A program made the translations under genes and the position numbers. This document shows positions 1-8,474 of a stretch of DNA of 64,000 bases, piece by piece. The notes below the pieces were generated by a model that was not told the origin of the DNA, did not search any database, and was given only the letters and a program-made list of their open reading frames with translations. Source of the stretch: Oscillospiraceae bacterium (GTDB taxonomy: Bacteria; Bacillota; Clostridia; Oscillospirales; Acutalibacteraceae); contig SVPF01000003.1 in assembly GCA_015066005.1 (NCBI GenBank), positions 1 through 64,000 of the forward strand, written 5' to 3'. Every line of letters starts with the position of its first letter. Position 1 is the first letter of the stretch.

Positions 1-97
1 CGCAGATAATCTCCCTTGTCGTGGTCAATGACTTGGGCTAACGCCGGAAAACCCTTTATTTACGGGCTTTTCCTGTGTTGTTTCTATTATAACACAC
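1..97. other. Non-spoIVB sequence at spoIVB break (possible element end)
   Basis: This is the sequence immediately beyond the point where spoIVB homology stops. On the minus strand the gene reads GGIVQGM and then a TGA, where the family continues SGSP. The stretch contains an imperfect hairpin at 46-73 (GGAAAACCC paired with GGGCTTTTCC, one bulged base) and, on the minus strand, a short open frame running off the window edge that I do not recognise. It could be the end of an integrated element or a rearranged segment. The window is too short here to identify an integrase or an attachment repeat. Confidence 0.45.
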
Positions 98-114
98 TCA
101 CATTCCCTGAACAA
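86..114 (-). promoter_or_regulatory. Promoter-like sequence across the spoIVB junction
   Basis: On the minus strand TTGTTC (109-114) and a perfect TATAAT (86-91) are separated by 17 bases, and a TG lies just upstream of the -10. The -35 lies inside spoIVB coding sequence and the -10 in the adjoining non-spoIVB sequence, so the pair exists only because of the junction. It would fire leftwards out of the window. Seen by eye only; activity is unknown. Confidence 0.35.
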
Positions 115-1192
115 TACCGCCTGTATTATCAAGCAGTCTTTCATCCGTAACCGTTATAAGCAAATTTTGCACTTTGCTGTGGTATGCGGACGACCTTACT
201 TCAATTATACAGTCATAAAGCTTGGGTCCCTTATTATCAATTGTACATAAAATTTGTGCTTTTCCGTCCTTAACCTCTTGCTTTAAGACAATTTCGGTTA
301 GCTTTGAAAAGGTTAAATTTCCCGTAAGACGTGAATAAACACCCATTTGACAGTTATTTTCAATTTCGCCAATGGTTTGATAACCCATTCGCCCGTTTAG
401 TTTACCCGGTGCTCCAACAGCACCCTTATCGGATGAAATTATTTCAGCATCAACAATAATTCCCCTTTTTAATACTAAAAGCTCACCCGTTTCTTCCTCA
501 CAAATACCGTGACCTAAACCACAAACAATATCGGTAGCTGGGCTGTAAAAGGTTAGCGTGCCTATTCCTGCCGAGCTGTCTTTAACCCAAAGTCCAATTT
601 TATAGCTGCCCGTTTCCTTTGATTTTACGGCGCAAAAGCTTATATAAATTTTTGTATTATTTCGCATAATTTCAAACTTAAGCTTTTTACCGTTCGATTT
701 TTCAACAATTGACATAACATCCTCGTTAGTGGTAACGGCCTGTCCGTTAATTGAAAGAATATAATCCCCAAGCTTAATGCCTGCCACTTTGGCAGGCTGC
801 TTAACGCCATTTTCGGTTTGAACATCCGAAAGACTTGTAACCATTACCCCGTTTGTGTAAATTTTCATACCAAAGGGTGTGCCTAAAACCGCAACGTAAA
901 GCTCATCCACAACCTCAACATCGATTTTCGAAATTGGAATAATGCCAAATGCCTTTAAATCAACCGAAAAGCTGTCACCTACACTTTTACGGCTTGCGGC
1001 ATCGCTTAAAGCCGCACCGTTAAAGCTGGCAACAATCGGTACGGGGCTTTGAATTAAAAGGTCCTCCCCTTTTTTAATTTTATATTCATCAGCTACGGTT
1101 GTTTGTAAATAAATTACACCCGCAAAAATTATAATAGATAATATTAAAAAAACCGTAAATAAGCTTTTAATTAAAATGCGTGCAAGCTTCAA
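98..1192 (-). CDS. spoIVB: SpoIVB S55 peptidase, truncated before catalytic SGSP motif
   Basis: SpoIVB is the forespore-made signalling serine peptidase that crosses into the intermembrane space and triggers pro-sigma-K processing. Visible here: one N-terminal membrane segment (about residues 5-26), a PDZ-like region around residues 110-190 (AGIKLGDYILSINGQ), then the S55 domain with its GTLTFY stretch and catalytic His in CGLGHG. The family normally continues after GGIVQGM with SGSP, which carries the nucleophilic serine, followed by about 40 more residues. Here a TGA follows QGM, so the serine and C-terminus are missing and no frame restores them. The start is taken as TTG at 1192, nine bases after AGGAG; the track start at 1201 sits directly on the ribosome site. 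As drawn the product should be inactive. It may be a gene split by an inserted element or a pseudogene. The family call is secure. Confidence 0.9.
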   Translation of the reverse strand: MKLARILIKSLFTVFLILSIIIFAGVIYLQTTVADEYKIKKGEDLLIQSPVPIVASFNGAALSDAASRKSVGDSFSVDLKAFGIIPISKIDVEVVDELYVAVLGTPFGMKIYTNGVMVTSLSDVQTENGVKQPAKVAGIKLGDYILSINGQAVTTNEDVMSIVEKSNGKKLKFEIMRNNTKIYISFCAVKSKETGSYKIGLWVKDSSAGIGTLTFYSPATDIVCGLGHGICEEETGELLVLKRGIIVDAEIISSDKGAVGAPGKLNGRMGYQTIGEIENNCQMGVYSRLTGNLTFSKLTEIVLKQEVKDGKAQILCTIDNKGPKLYDCIIEVRSSAYHSKVQNLLITVTDERLLDNTGGIVQGM

Positions 1193-1250
1193 AAAAATCA
1201 ACTCCTATTATAACTTGCCCACATTTTAAATTTTTAAAATTGTTAAAATT

Positions 1251-1508
1251 TTATTTTGTAACGCAATATGGTGAATCACTTGAAACAAGCACGGTTTCGG
1301 GGCCGATAACCTCAATATCACACCAAGGAATTACAATATCCTCGCTTTTACCGAAAAGACCTAAAAAACGCGGTCTGCCGTAAATTATAAGTGATATAAG
1401 CGTACCGCTTTTTGTATCTAATTCAATATCCGAAATGTAACCCAGAACCTTACCGTTTTTAACACAAACAACCTGCTTGTTGCGAAGCTCGGCAATTTTG
1501 CAATTCAT
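1251..1508 (-). CDS. YlmC/YmxH-family sporulation protein (PRC-barrel)
   Basis: An 85-residue PRC-barrel protein of the YlmC/YmxH sporulation family. The fold shows in the opening ELRNKQVVCVKNGKVLGYISDIELD, the GTLISLII strand, a GRPRFLGLFGKSEDIVIPW segment and the closing CDIEVIGPETVLV. Members are widespread in endospore formers and their biochemical role is poorly known. The gene lies 58 bases upstream of spoIVB on the same strand, which fits a sporulation cluster. Its ribosome site (AAAGGGG) falls inside the stem of the hairpin that ends the upstream gene, so its translation may depend on a separate transcript or on how that hairpin folds. Length is typical. Confidence 0.85.
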   Translation of the reverse strand: MNCKIAELRNKQVVCVKNGKVLGYISDIELDTKSGTLISLIIYGRPRFLGLFGKSEDIVIPWCDIEVIGPETVLVSSDSPYCVTK

Positions 1509-1546
1509 AAAAAAATACCCCTTTAGAAACTATTCTAAAGGAGTAT
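1509..1546 (-). terminator. Rho-independent terminator of DUF624 gene
   Basis: ATACCCCTTTAGAA (1515-1528) pairs with TTCTAAAGGAGTAT (1533-1546) at 13 of 14 positions around a four-base loop. On the minus strand it is followed by a run of six T. It ends transcription from the upstream DUF624 gene. The same bases carry the Shine-Dalgarno sequence of the ylmC/ymxH gene. Confidence 0.8.
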
Positions 1547-1553
1547 ATGCATT

Positions 1554-2402
1554 TTAGTCGTTAAAAATTACATCACTGTCTTCTTCATCGTCTTCGTTTT
1601 CGGCTTGTTCTGCAAGAATTTCAGCCTGTGTTTTAATGCCTAAATCGTGACGTTTTTGAATATCCTCGTCGGGATGTTCTTCATAATAAGGGTCAATAAT
1701 GTACTTTTTAATTGAATGGAAGGTGCAAAACTGAATAAGTAATGCATTAAAGCAGGGATAAATTGCTACGTAAAGGAAAAATTCAATTGTTAAAACTATA
1801 AGAAAATAACTCGGTAAAAGGAAAACCAAGGCAATTGCCGCAGCAAGTAAAAGCAAATTAACAACAAAGCAAAGCAAATTATACTTAAGATTCACAAATA
1901 CAAAGCGGAAGCTGTTCATATATGCCTGCTTTAAGGTGTAATTAAAGGTGATAATAAGTGTCCACAAATAATAGTTCATTATTGTGAAAATAAAGAGCAC
2001 CGCAATAACAAAGCCTAAACCTATGCTTTGAACAAAGCCCTTGGTGTAAAACCAATAAAAATATGTATTTGCGAACATTAGAAAATAAACAACGGTGTTA
2101 ATTAAGCCTGCAATAAAGGCTTGTTTTTTGTTCTTTTTAATAGTATCAAAAAAGTCCGAAAGGCCAAAGGAATGCTTGTCTCTGGCAGTGTTGCGGGCAA
2201 CATGGGTAATGCCAACATTAGCAAAGCCGTTTGTTACAATAGGCAAACTAATAAGGCAATAAACCAAGTTAATAGTAATAAACTTCCAAAAATTGCGAAA
2301 AAAAGTTTCGAAAAAAACAATAAAACCGTGCTTCTTGGGGGCGTTTTTAGCAATACCCGGACCTTCCTTTTCATAGTTAAATAAACCGAATAAACCTGCC
2401 AT
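1554..2402 (-). CDS. DUF624 (YesL-like) membrane protein
   Basis: A 282-residue integral membrane protein matching the DUF624/YesL pattern: a short basic N-terminus (LFGLFNYEKEGPGI), a segment around residues 35-60 with INLVYCLISLPIVTNG, about five to six hydrophobic segments in total, and a strongly acidic C-terminal tail (EQAENEDDEEDSD). DUF624 proteins often sit near sugar-uptake genes in Firmicutes, but none lie here, so I assign no function. It is preceded by AAGGAG and followed by a strong terminator. The membrane protein at 2409-3152 lies immediately upstream, with only 6 bases between, so the two are probably cotranscribed. Confidence 0.75.
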   Translation of the reverse strand: MAGLFGLFNYEKEGPGIAKNAPKKHGFIVFFETFFRNFWKFITINLVYCLISLPIVTNGFANVGITHVARNTARDKHSFGLSDFFDTIKKNKKQAFIAGLINTVVYFLMFANTYFYWFYTKGFVQSIGLGFVIAVLFIFTIMNYYLWTLIITFNYTLKQAYMNSFRFVFVNLKYNLLCFVVNLLLLAAAIALVFLLPSYFLIVLTIEFFLYVAIYPCFNALLIQFCTFHSIKKYIIDPYYEEHPDEDIQKRHDLGIKTQAEILAEQAENEDDEEDSDVIFND

Positions 2403-2408
2403 TTTAAA

Positions 2409-3152
2409 TTAAACTCTCCTTATTTTTTTCTTGCTATTTTTATATACAAGCTTTTCAGCAATTGAAATATCCTTAAATCCGATAATATACGAAACAAGGC
2501 AAATGATTGGAACAATTATAAGCACTGCATAATAAACAAGTGCCTGCCACCACTGAACGTCTGCCCAGTACATTATACCGTTTGTAGTCCTGAAAATAAT
2601 TTCGAAAGCGTAACTGTTTAAATAAGTATAAAGCGCAACGGGCAGCTTTGCAGTTGCACCGTTTCTTAAAATATACATTAAGGTAAGCAGTACAAACGAG
2701 GGAATATTTGCAATAAGTCCAATGTAAAGCCCCTTAAGCATACTAAATTTTTTGCCGTGTATGCGGGTTGCTTCAAAATCCTTATTACCTGCGCGCCAAA
2801 CATCGTTATAAATAAACGACATTAAAATTGCAAGACAAAAAATTTGCGAAAGAACACTTAATGCAATTTCGGGTCCCTTTTCAACATCGGAACGTATGGA
2901 ATATTTTATAAGCTTATAGCCCTTATCCTCATATTCCTTAGCCTTCTCATCTTCACCGTCATCATAATGATATGTATATAAAAATTCAGGCTGGGCTTCC
3001 TCACTCAAGCTACCGTAAGCATCGTAACCTATGTTCTTTGAAAACAAACCGATTTTTAAAGCATTAAAGGAAACAACAATAAAAAAACAGGCAATGCCCA
3101 CAATTATTAAATGACCAAACACTTTAAGCGATTTTAACAATATATCCTTCAT
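2409..3152 (-). CDS. Uncharacterised multi-pass membrane protein
   Basis: I do not recognise this family. The 247-residue protein has a first membrane segment at about residues 12-32 (LIIVGIACFFIVVSFNAL), then a long extracytoplasmic-looking stretch rich in Tyr, Asp and Glu (HYDDGEDEKAKEYED), then four further hydrophobic segments and a basic tail (NSKKKIRRV). The start is set at the second Met (3152), because AAAGGTG lies just upstream of it while the track start at 3170 has no ribosome site. Its tight spacing with the DUF624 gene suggests they work together, perhaps as a small membrane complex; that is inference. Confidence 0.6.
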   Translation of the reverse strand: MKDILLKSLKVFGHLIIVGIACFFIVVSFNALKIGLFSKNIGYDAYGSLSEEAQPEFLYTYHYDDGEDEKAKEYEDKGYKLIKYSIRSDVEKGPEIALSVLSQIFCLAILMSFIYNDVWRAGNKDFEATRIHGKKFSMLKGLYIGLIANIPSFVLLTLMYILRNGATAKLPVALYTYLNSYAFEIIFRTTNGIMYWADVQWWQALVYYAVLIIVPIICLVSYIIGFKDISIAEKLVYKNSKKKIRRV

Positions 3153-3203
3153 AATAACACCTTTTTGCAAAAATATATATTATTATAGTATAAAAAAACA
3201 ATA

Positions 3204-3233
3204 AATGCAAGAAGCAAAGTAACTTCTTGCATT
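3204..3233 (-). terminator. Terminator after the 90-aa gene
   Basis: AATGCAAGAAG (3204-3214) and CTTCTTGCATT (3223-3233) form a perfect 11-bp stem with an 8-base loop. The minus strand continues into a T-rich run, so it ends the 3248-3520 gene. A T run also follows on the plus strand, but no plus-strand gene precedes it. Confidence 0.75.
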
Positions 3234-3247
3234 TTTTAACACTTTAT

Positions 3248-3520
3248 TCATAAAACCAAAAGGCAAATACCTAATAATGCAAGTATTCCCAAACCCGAAA
3301 AGACAATGGCTTTTATAACCTTTTTTCGTCTTATTCTTTGGCGCAGATTGCTTTTTTGAAGGCTACTGTCATAGTTAAAGGAAAAATTTGCCGCTGCGCG
3401 TTTTAACTGCTTTGCATTTAAATTACCGTATTCGGGTGTGACATAAAACACAATTTTTTCAAAAAGCTTGCTACCTGTGTTATTAACTTCAATTATGGTT
3501 TTGCTTACTCCCTTTACCAA
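3248..3520 (-). CDS. Small basic tail-anchored membrane protein, unknown
   Basis: A 90-residue protein with a soluble N-terminal part (IIEVNNTGSKLFEKIVFYVTPEYG), a strongly basic patch (SNLRQRIRRKKVIKA) and one C-terminal membrane segment (AIVFSGLGILALLGICLLVL). The layout suggests tail anchoring in the cell membrane. The start is TTG at 3520, about nine bases after AAGGGG. It appears to be monocistronic: a terminator follows it, and about 160 bases without a gene precede it. No known domain is recognised, so function is open. A TTATGTAAAC motif lies about 60 bases upstream in the same orientation as the gene. Confidence 0.6.
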   Translation of the reverse strand: MVKGVSKTIIEVNNTGSKLFEKIVFYVTPEYGNLNAKQLKRAAANFSFNYDSSLQKSNLRQRIRRKKVIKAIVFSGLGILALLGICLLVL

Positions 3521-3593
3521 AATAATCGCCCCTTTGCTTTTATAAAAACAGTTTTGGCAATGGGTTTATAAATTATTCAGGTTTACATAAAAA

Positions 3594-3654
3594 AGTGGAT
3601 AACTCGGTGGAAAAGTGGAATAAACCCCTATTTAATGGGGAAAACTTATCCACA
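3594..3654. promoter_or_regulatory. Inverted pair of DnaA-box-like sites with inner hairpin
   Basis: TTATCCACA on the plus strand (3646-3654) matches the DnaA-box consensus. TTATCCACT on the minus strand (3594-3602) is one base off. The pair flanks CCCC-N8-GGGG (3625-3640). The GTGGATAA/TTATCCAC arms could also form the outer stem of a weak terminator for the DUF6062 gene, though the T run is poor. Which role is real cannot be decided from sequence alone. Confidence 0.4.
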
Positions 3655-3683
3655 TTCGACATTTTAACCTACATTATGTCAAG

Positions 3684-4379
3684 TTATTCATCGTTGTTAC
3701 TGCGGCCCACCAAAAATGCAATTGTTCGTTCAACCGAATCACGACTTGTACCCCAGTCCTTAGGTCCATCGTTGGCGCGATAATCATACATTGAACAGTA
3801 TTTTTTCACATCATCGTGAAGCGATTTTGAATAATCGGCCGTTATCCTTGTTAAATTGCTTGCAAATTCGCTCCCGTTTTGGCGAAGCATTTTGCGGTGA
3901 GGAGAATTCATAAGCATTTCGTAATGCTTAAGGCAAAACATTGGCTGCTCATTAAACATACGGCGAAAATCCTTATCAGTTTCGTAGCAACGGAAAATTG
4001 TTTCCACCATTCTTGAAAAGCCCCATTCAATTTTTTCACAAACAAAGCAGGAATCGGTAATTTTTTTAGCCGAATCTCCCTTTTTGGCAGGAGAATTAAA
4101 AAGCTTCCTTTCAAAAATGTTTTTGTTAATTTCATCAATGTGTGATTCCAAAATCAAAGCAAGCTGAAGTCGACCGCGAGAGTTTAACATTTGGTCAAAA
4201 TGCCTTTCACAAAAGCCCAAGCGATTTGTTTCAATTCTTACATCGGGTTCCATCATAGCGGCGCCCATTATGTAATCAACAATGCGCTTTTCTACAAGCT
4301 CACGCATACGGCAAATTGGGCAGCCGTCGTTTTCTTCGAAAATTTCACTAATCGGTATGGTACAAATATCCTGTCTCAT
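3684..4379 (-). CDS. DUF6062 family protein with paired CxxC motifs
   Basis: A soluble 231-residue protein that fits the DUF6062 family found in Clostridia. It has two similar halves, each with a CxxC motif followed by a Cys-xx-His: NDGCPICRM with GFCERHF in the first half, and SCFVCEKIEW with MFCLKHYEML in the second. This arrangement suggests two metal (zinc) sites or redox centres. The start is placed at 4379, where AAAAGGGA gives seven-base spacing; the track start two codons earlier overlaps the ribosome site. It is divergent from the glycosylase gene, with about 70 bases between the two starts. The biological role is unknown. Confidence 0.7.
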   Translation of the reverse strand: MRQDICTIPISEIFEENDGCPICRMRELVEKRIVDYIMGAAMMEPDVRIETNRLGFCERHFDQMLNSRGRLQLALILESHIDEINKNIFERKLFNSPAKKGDSAKKITDSCFVCEKIEWGFSRMVETIFRCYETDKDFRRMFNEQPMFCLKHYEMLMNSPHRKMLRQNGSEFASNLTRITADYSKSLHDDVKKYCSMYDYRANDGPKDWGTSRDSVERTIAFLVGRSNNDE

Positions 4380-4452
4380 AAGCATCCCTTTTCATTATTT
4401 TATATTGATATTTTACCACAAAATTTGTATAATGCAAATACGGAGTGATAAA

Positions 4453-5292
4453 ATGTACAAAATAATTTCAAAAAATAACAACATTTACATAAAAGGTATT
4501 GAGGAATTTGATTTACCCCACACCCTTGACTGCGGACAGGCGTTTCGTTGGAAGTGTAATGAAAACGGTTTATGGTCGGGTGTGGCAGGCAATAAATTTT
4601 TATCCCTTGAAAAGCTGAATGACGGAACAGTTGTGCTCTATAATATAACAGAAGCCGATTTTAATTTGTTTTGGAAGGATTATTTTGATTTAGACCGCAA
4701 TTATACTGAAATTGTTGAATTGCTAAGCCAAAACGAAACGCTGAAAGCAGCCTGCGAATATTCATACGGTATTCGCATATTAAACCAAGAGCCTTTTGAA
4801 ACACTATGCTCGTTCATCATTTCTCAAAACAACAATATTGGAAGAATTAAAGGTATAATTGAGCGACTTTGCGAAGGCTTTGGTGAAAAAATTGATGGCG
4901 GTTACGCTTTCCCGACAGTACAAAAAATGGCGTCCTTAACGGTTGAGGATTTGGCGCCGTTAAGAAGCGGTTTTCGTGCAAAGTATTTGGTTGATGCCGC
5001 GCAAAAGGTTGCAAGCGGTGAGGTGGATTTATATCATTTAAGATATATACCGCTTGACGATGCAAGAAACGAGCTTATGAAAATTAAGGGTGTTGGCCCA
5101 AAGGTTGCCGACTGTGCCCTGCTTTTTTCTCACCACCACGACCGCGCTTTCCCAAAAGATGTTTGGATTAAGCGTGCTATGGATACACTATTCGGTGGCG
5201 AATTACCCGACTGCGCCAAAGATTACGCAGGTATTGCACAGCAGTATATATTTTTCTATGCAAGGGACACAAAATTATTGACAAATGAATAA
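4453..5292 (+). CDS. 8-oxoguanine DNA glycosylase (OGG1 type)
   Basis: A base-excision-repair enzyme that removes 8-oxoguanine and nicks the strand by its lyase activity. The 279-residue protein has the OGG1-type N-terminal domain (LDCGQAFRWK near residue 30), then the HhH-GPD fold. The hairpin IKGVGPKVADC carries the expected catalytic Lys, and FPKDVW carries the catalytic Asp. NNNIGRIKGIIERL before it is also typical. The real start is ATG at 4453 after GGAG; the track ORF is extended 57 codons upstream through the intergenic region. It is monocistronic here, ending just before the THF riboswitch. Confidence 0.9.
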   Translation: MYKIISKNNNIYIKGIEEFDLPHTLDCGQAFRWKCNENGLWSGVAGNKFLSLEKLNDGTVVLYNITEADFNLFWKDYFDLDRNYTEIVELLSQNETLKAACEYSYGIRILNQEPFETLCSFIISQNNNIGRIKGIIERLCEGFGEKIDGGYAFPTVQKMASLTVEDLAPLRSGFRAKYLVDAAQKVASGEVDLYHLRYIPLDDARNELMKIKGVGPKVADCALLFSHHHDRAFPKDVWIKRAMDTLFGGELPDCAKDYAGIAQQYIFFYARDTKLLTNE

Positions 5293-5313
5293 AAAAGCAT
5301 ATAATTAAAGCAT

Positions 5314-5414
5314 AATGCAGAGTAAATGTACGAGCGTTAAGTGTTTGTCGGACGGGGAGTTGCCGACTTAACGAAGATTGTTTCGCGGTTCGTATGTTGC
5401 ATCCCGCTGCCGCA
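5314..5414 (+). promoter_or_regulatory. Tetrahydrofolate (THF) riboswitch
   Basis: The sequence matches the THF aptamer: ATGCAGAGTAAATG at the 5' side, CGTTAAGTG, a GGGGAGTTG loop, ACGAAG, CGCGG and the closing TGCATCCCGCTG, with ATGCAG pairing to CTGC-GCAT at the base. It precedes a folate transporter gene, which is the usual partner. Binding of reduced folate should lower folT expression through the downstream hairpin. Confidence 0.9.
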
Positions 5415-5428
5415 TAATAATTGTTTCA

Positions 5429-5468
5429 CCTCTTATTATTCGGATTACGGGTAATAGGAGGTTTTTAT
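5429..5468 (+). promoter_or_regulatory. Expression platform hiding the folT ribosome site
   Basis: CCTCTTATTA (5429-5438) pairs with TAATAGGAGG (5451-5460), with one G-T wobble. The right arm is the Shine-Dalgarno sequence of folT, so the fold masks it, and the TTTTT that follows could also allow termination. An alternative fold with the aptamer would free it. Translational control is the simplest reading. Confidence 0.7.
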
Positions 5469-5469
5469 T

Positions 5470-6000
5470 TTGAAGCATAACAGATTATTTAAAATTTTGC
5501 TAACATCCATTTTAGTGGCTTTAAATGTTATTTTGGAACGCTTTGTACCTGCTTATCAGGTGTGGAATAATAACATTAGCTTTGGTTTTGTAACCGTTGC
5601 CTTTGCGGCGTGCTATTTAGGTGTTCCCTATGCGGTTGCCGTTGGAGGTCTTGGTGATTTTATAGGCGCTTTAATAAAGCCCTTTGGCCCATATTTTGTT
5701 GGTTACACAATAACAAATATGCTTGTTGGTTTAATACTTGGATTATTGCTTTACAAAAAAGCTACTGTTTTAAAAATCAGTCTTGCCACGGTTATTAACA
5801 AAATAACCTGTTCCCTACTTTTAAACACAATTTTTATTTCGGTTTTATACCGCGGCGGCATTGCGGCCTTTTGGGCTGTATTTATTTCGCGAATACCTTT
5901 TGTCGCTTTAACCGCTGTAATTGAAATTGTAATTATCAGCCTTTTATTTACAGAAAAAAGTAAGGTTAACCATTTAATTAAAAAAGCTTTACCTCATTAA
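5470..6000 (+). CDS. folT: ECF transporter folate S component (FolT)
   Basis: The substrate-binding membrane subunit of an energy-coupling-factor importer, here for folate. The 176-residue protein has about six hydrophobic segments. It shows the FolT pattern near the N-terminus (ERFVPAYQVWNNNISFGFV), the ACYLGVPYAVAVGGLGDFIGALI loop, and PFGPYFVGYTITNMLVG. It starts with TTG at 5470, nine bases after AGGAGG. The shared ECF energising subunits (EcfA, EcfA', EcfT) are not in this window. Folate specificity rests on sequence pattern together with the THF riboswitch directly upstream; both agree. It ends at a strong terminator shared with the opposing DUF6440 gene. Confidence 0.88.
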   Translation: MKHNRLFKILLTSILVALNVILERFVPAYQVWNNNISFGFVTVAFAACYLGVPYAVAVGGLGDFIGALIKPFGPYFVGYTITNMLVGLILGLLLYKKATVLKISLATVINKITCSLLLNTIFISVLYRGGIAAFWAVFISRIPFVALTAVIEIVIISLLFTEKSKVNHLIKKALPH

Positions 6001-6006
6001 AAAATT

Positions 6007-6032
6007 AACCCCGACCGTTTGGTCGGGGTTTT
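6007..6032. terminator. Bidirectional terminator between folT and DUF6440
   Basis: AACCCCGACC (6007-6016) and GGTCGGGGTT (6021-6030) form a perfect 10-bp stem with loop GTTT. T-rich sequence follows on the plus strand, and the minus strand also continues into T-rich sequence. It sits between two convergent genes and can serve both. Confidence 0.9.
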
Positions 6033-6036
6033 AATT

Positions 6037-6215
6037 TTATTCATTAATTGGTGTAACAACAGGTTTACCGTCAGCATCAAGCAACACGGTCAAACCGCCG
6101 CCGTAACCGCTGTTATGATAAAAATAATTAACACCGGTCACGCTGTCAACAAAAATTTGGTTTTCACCCATTGATTCGGAATAAACCTTTATAAATCTTT
6201 TTTCTTTTGCTGCCA

Positions 6216-6216
<1 letters not shown>
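6037..6216 (-). CDS. DUF6440 family small protein (missing from ORF track)
   Basis: A 59-residue gene below the track cut-off. It begins ATG at 6216 inside the groL stop codon (TAATG, one-base overlap) and ends TAA at 6037. Its translation has MAAKEKRFIKVYSES, then IFVDSVTGVNYFY, SGYGGGLTVLLD and DGKPVVTP, the layout of the DUF6440 family. The one-base overlap implies translational coupling to GroEL and cotranscription with groS-groL, ending at the bidirectional terminator. The family's function is unknown. I see no membrane segment or signal peptide. Confidence 0.85.
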
Positions 6217-8152
<1,936 letters not shown>

Positions 8153-8187
8153 AATATTTTCCTCCATTTAAATTGTTTGCTCATATA

Positions 8188-8216
8188 AATATATATCAAA
8201 TTTTTTGTAAAGTCAA
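8188..8216 (-). promoter_or_regulatory. Promoter of groS-groL
   Basis: On the minus strand TTGACT (8211-8216) and TATATT (8188-8193) are 17 bases apart, ahead of the groS ribosome site. The inverted repeat TTAGCACTC-N9-GAGTGCTAA (CIRCE, the HrcA operator) is not present between promoter and gene. Confidence 0.65.
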
Positions 8217-8302
8217 GTAAACACAAAATTTATTGTTATTTTTTTACTGTATATTAATATATTATTCACAATAAATTCATTCTAATATTTTTATCAAAAT
8301 AA

Positions 8303-8331
8303 TTGACAAATAAATAACCTTATGTTATAAT
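8303..8331 (+). promoter_or_regulatory. Consensus sigma-A promoter of purine operon
   Basis: TTGACA (8303-8308), a 17-base spacer and TATAAT (8326-8331) match the housekeeping consensus at every position. The riboswitch begins about 16 bases downstream. A promoter this strong, followed by an RNA switch, implies control by attenuation rather than at initiation. I did not find a PurR-type PurBox nearby. Confidence 0.85.
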
Positions 8332-8346
8332 TTTTTCGTAAAATTT

Positions 8347-8419
8347 TAGGTTCTTTGTGACTGACGGTTAAGTGGAGCACCACATGAATCAAAGAAACCT
8401 TTTTGCCGACCGTCTGGGC
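8347..8419 (+). promoter_or_regulatory. ZTP (pfl) riboswitch
   Basis: The aptamer features are present: GGTTCTTTGTGACTGACGG paired through TTCTTTG/CAAAGAA, the internal GTGGAGCACCAC hairpin, and the conserved 3' element GCCGACCGTCTGGGC. It binds ZMP/ZTP (AICAR phosphates), which accumulate when 10-formyl-tetrahydrofolate is scarce. Its position ahead of purE is typical. Binding should prevent the terminator that follows, turning the operon on. Confidence 0.88.
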
Positions 8420-8453
8420 GCTCTATTCCATTTGGATTAGTGCGCTCTTTTTT
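8418..8453 (+). terminator. Riboswitch-controlled terminator ahead of purE
   Basis: GCGCTCTATTCC (8418-8429) pairs with GGATTAGTGCGC (8434-8445) except for two T-T mismatches, and is followed by TCTTTTTT. Its 5' arm starts inside the GGGC of the riboswitch's conserved 3' element, so ligand-bound aptamer and terminator compete for the same bases. Confidence 0.85.
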
Positions 8454-8474
8454 AATTTATTGGAGGTTGAAATT

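Noticed and set aside
8403-8474. N-terminal extension of purE in the ORF track
   Set aside because: It translates the ZTP riboswitch and terminator; GGAGG and ATG at 8475 fit the family start.
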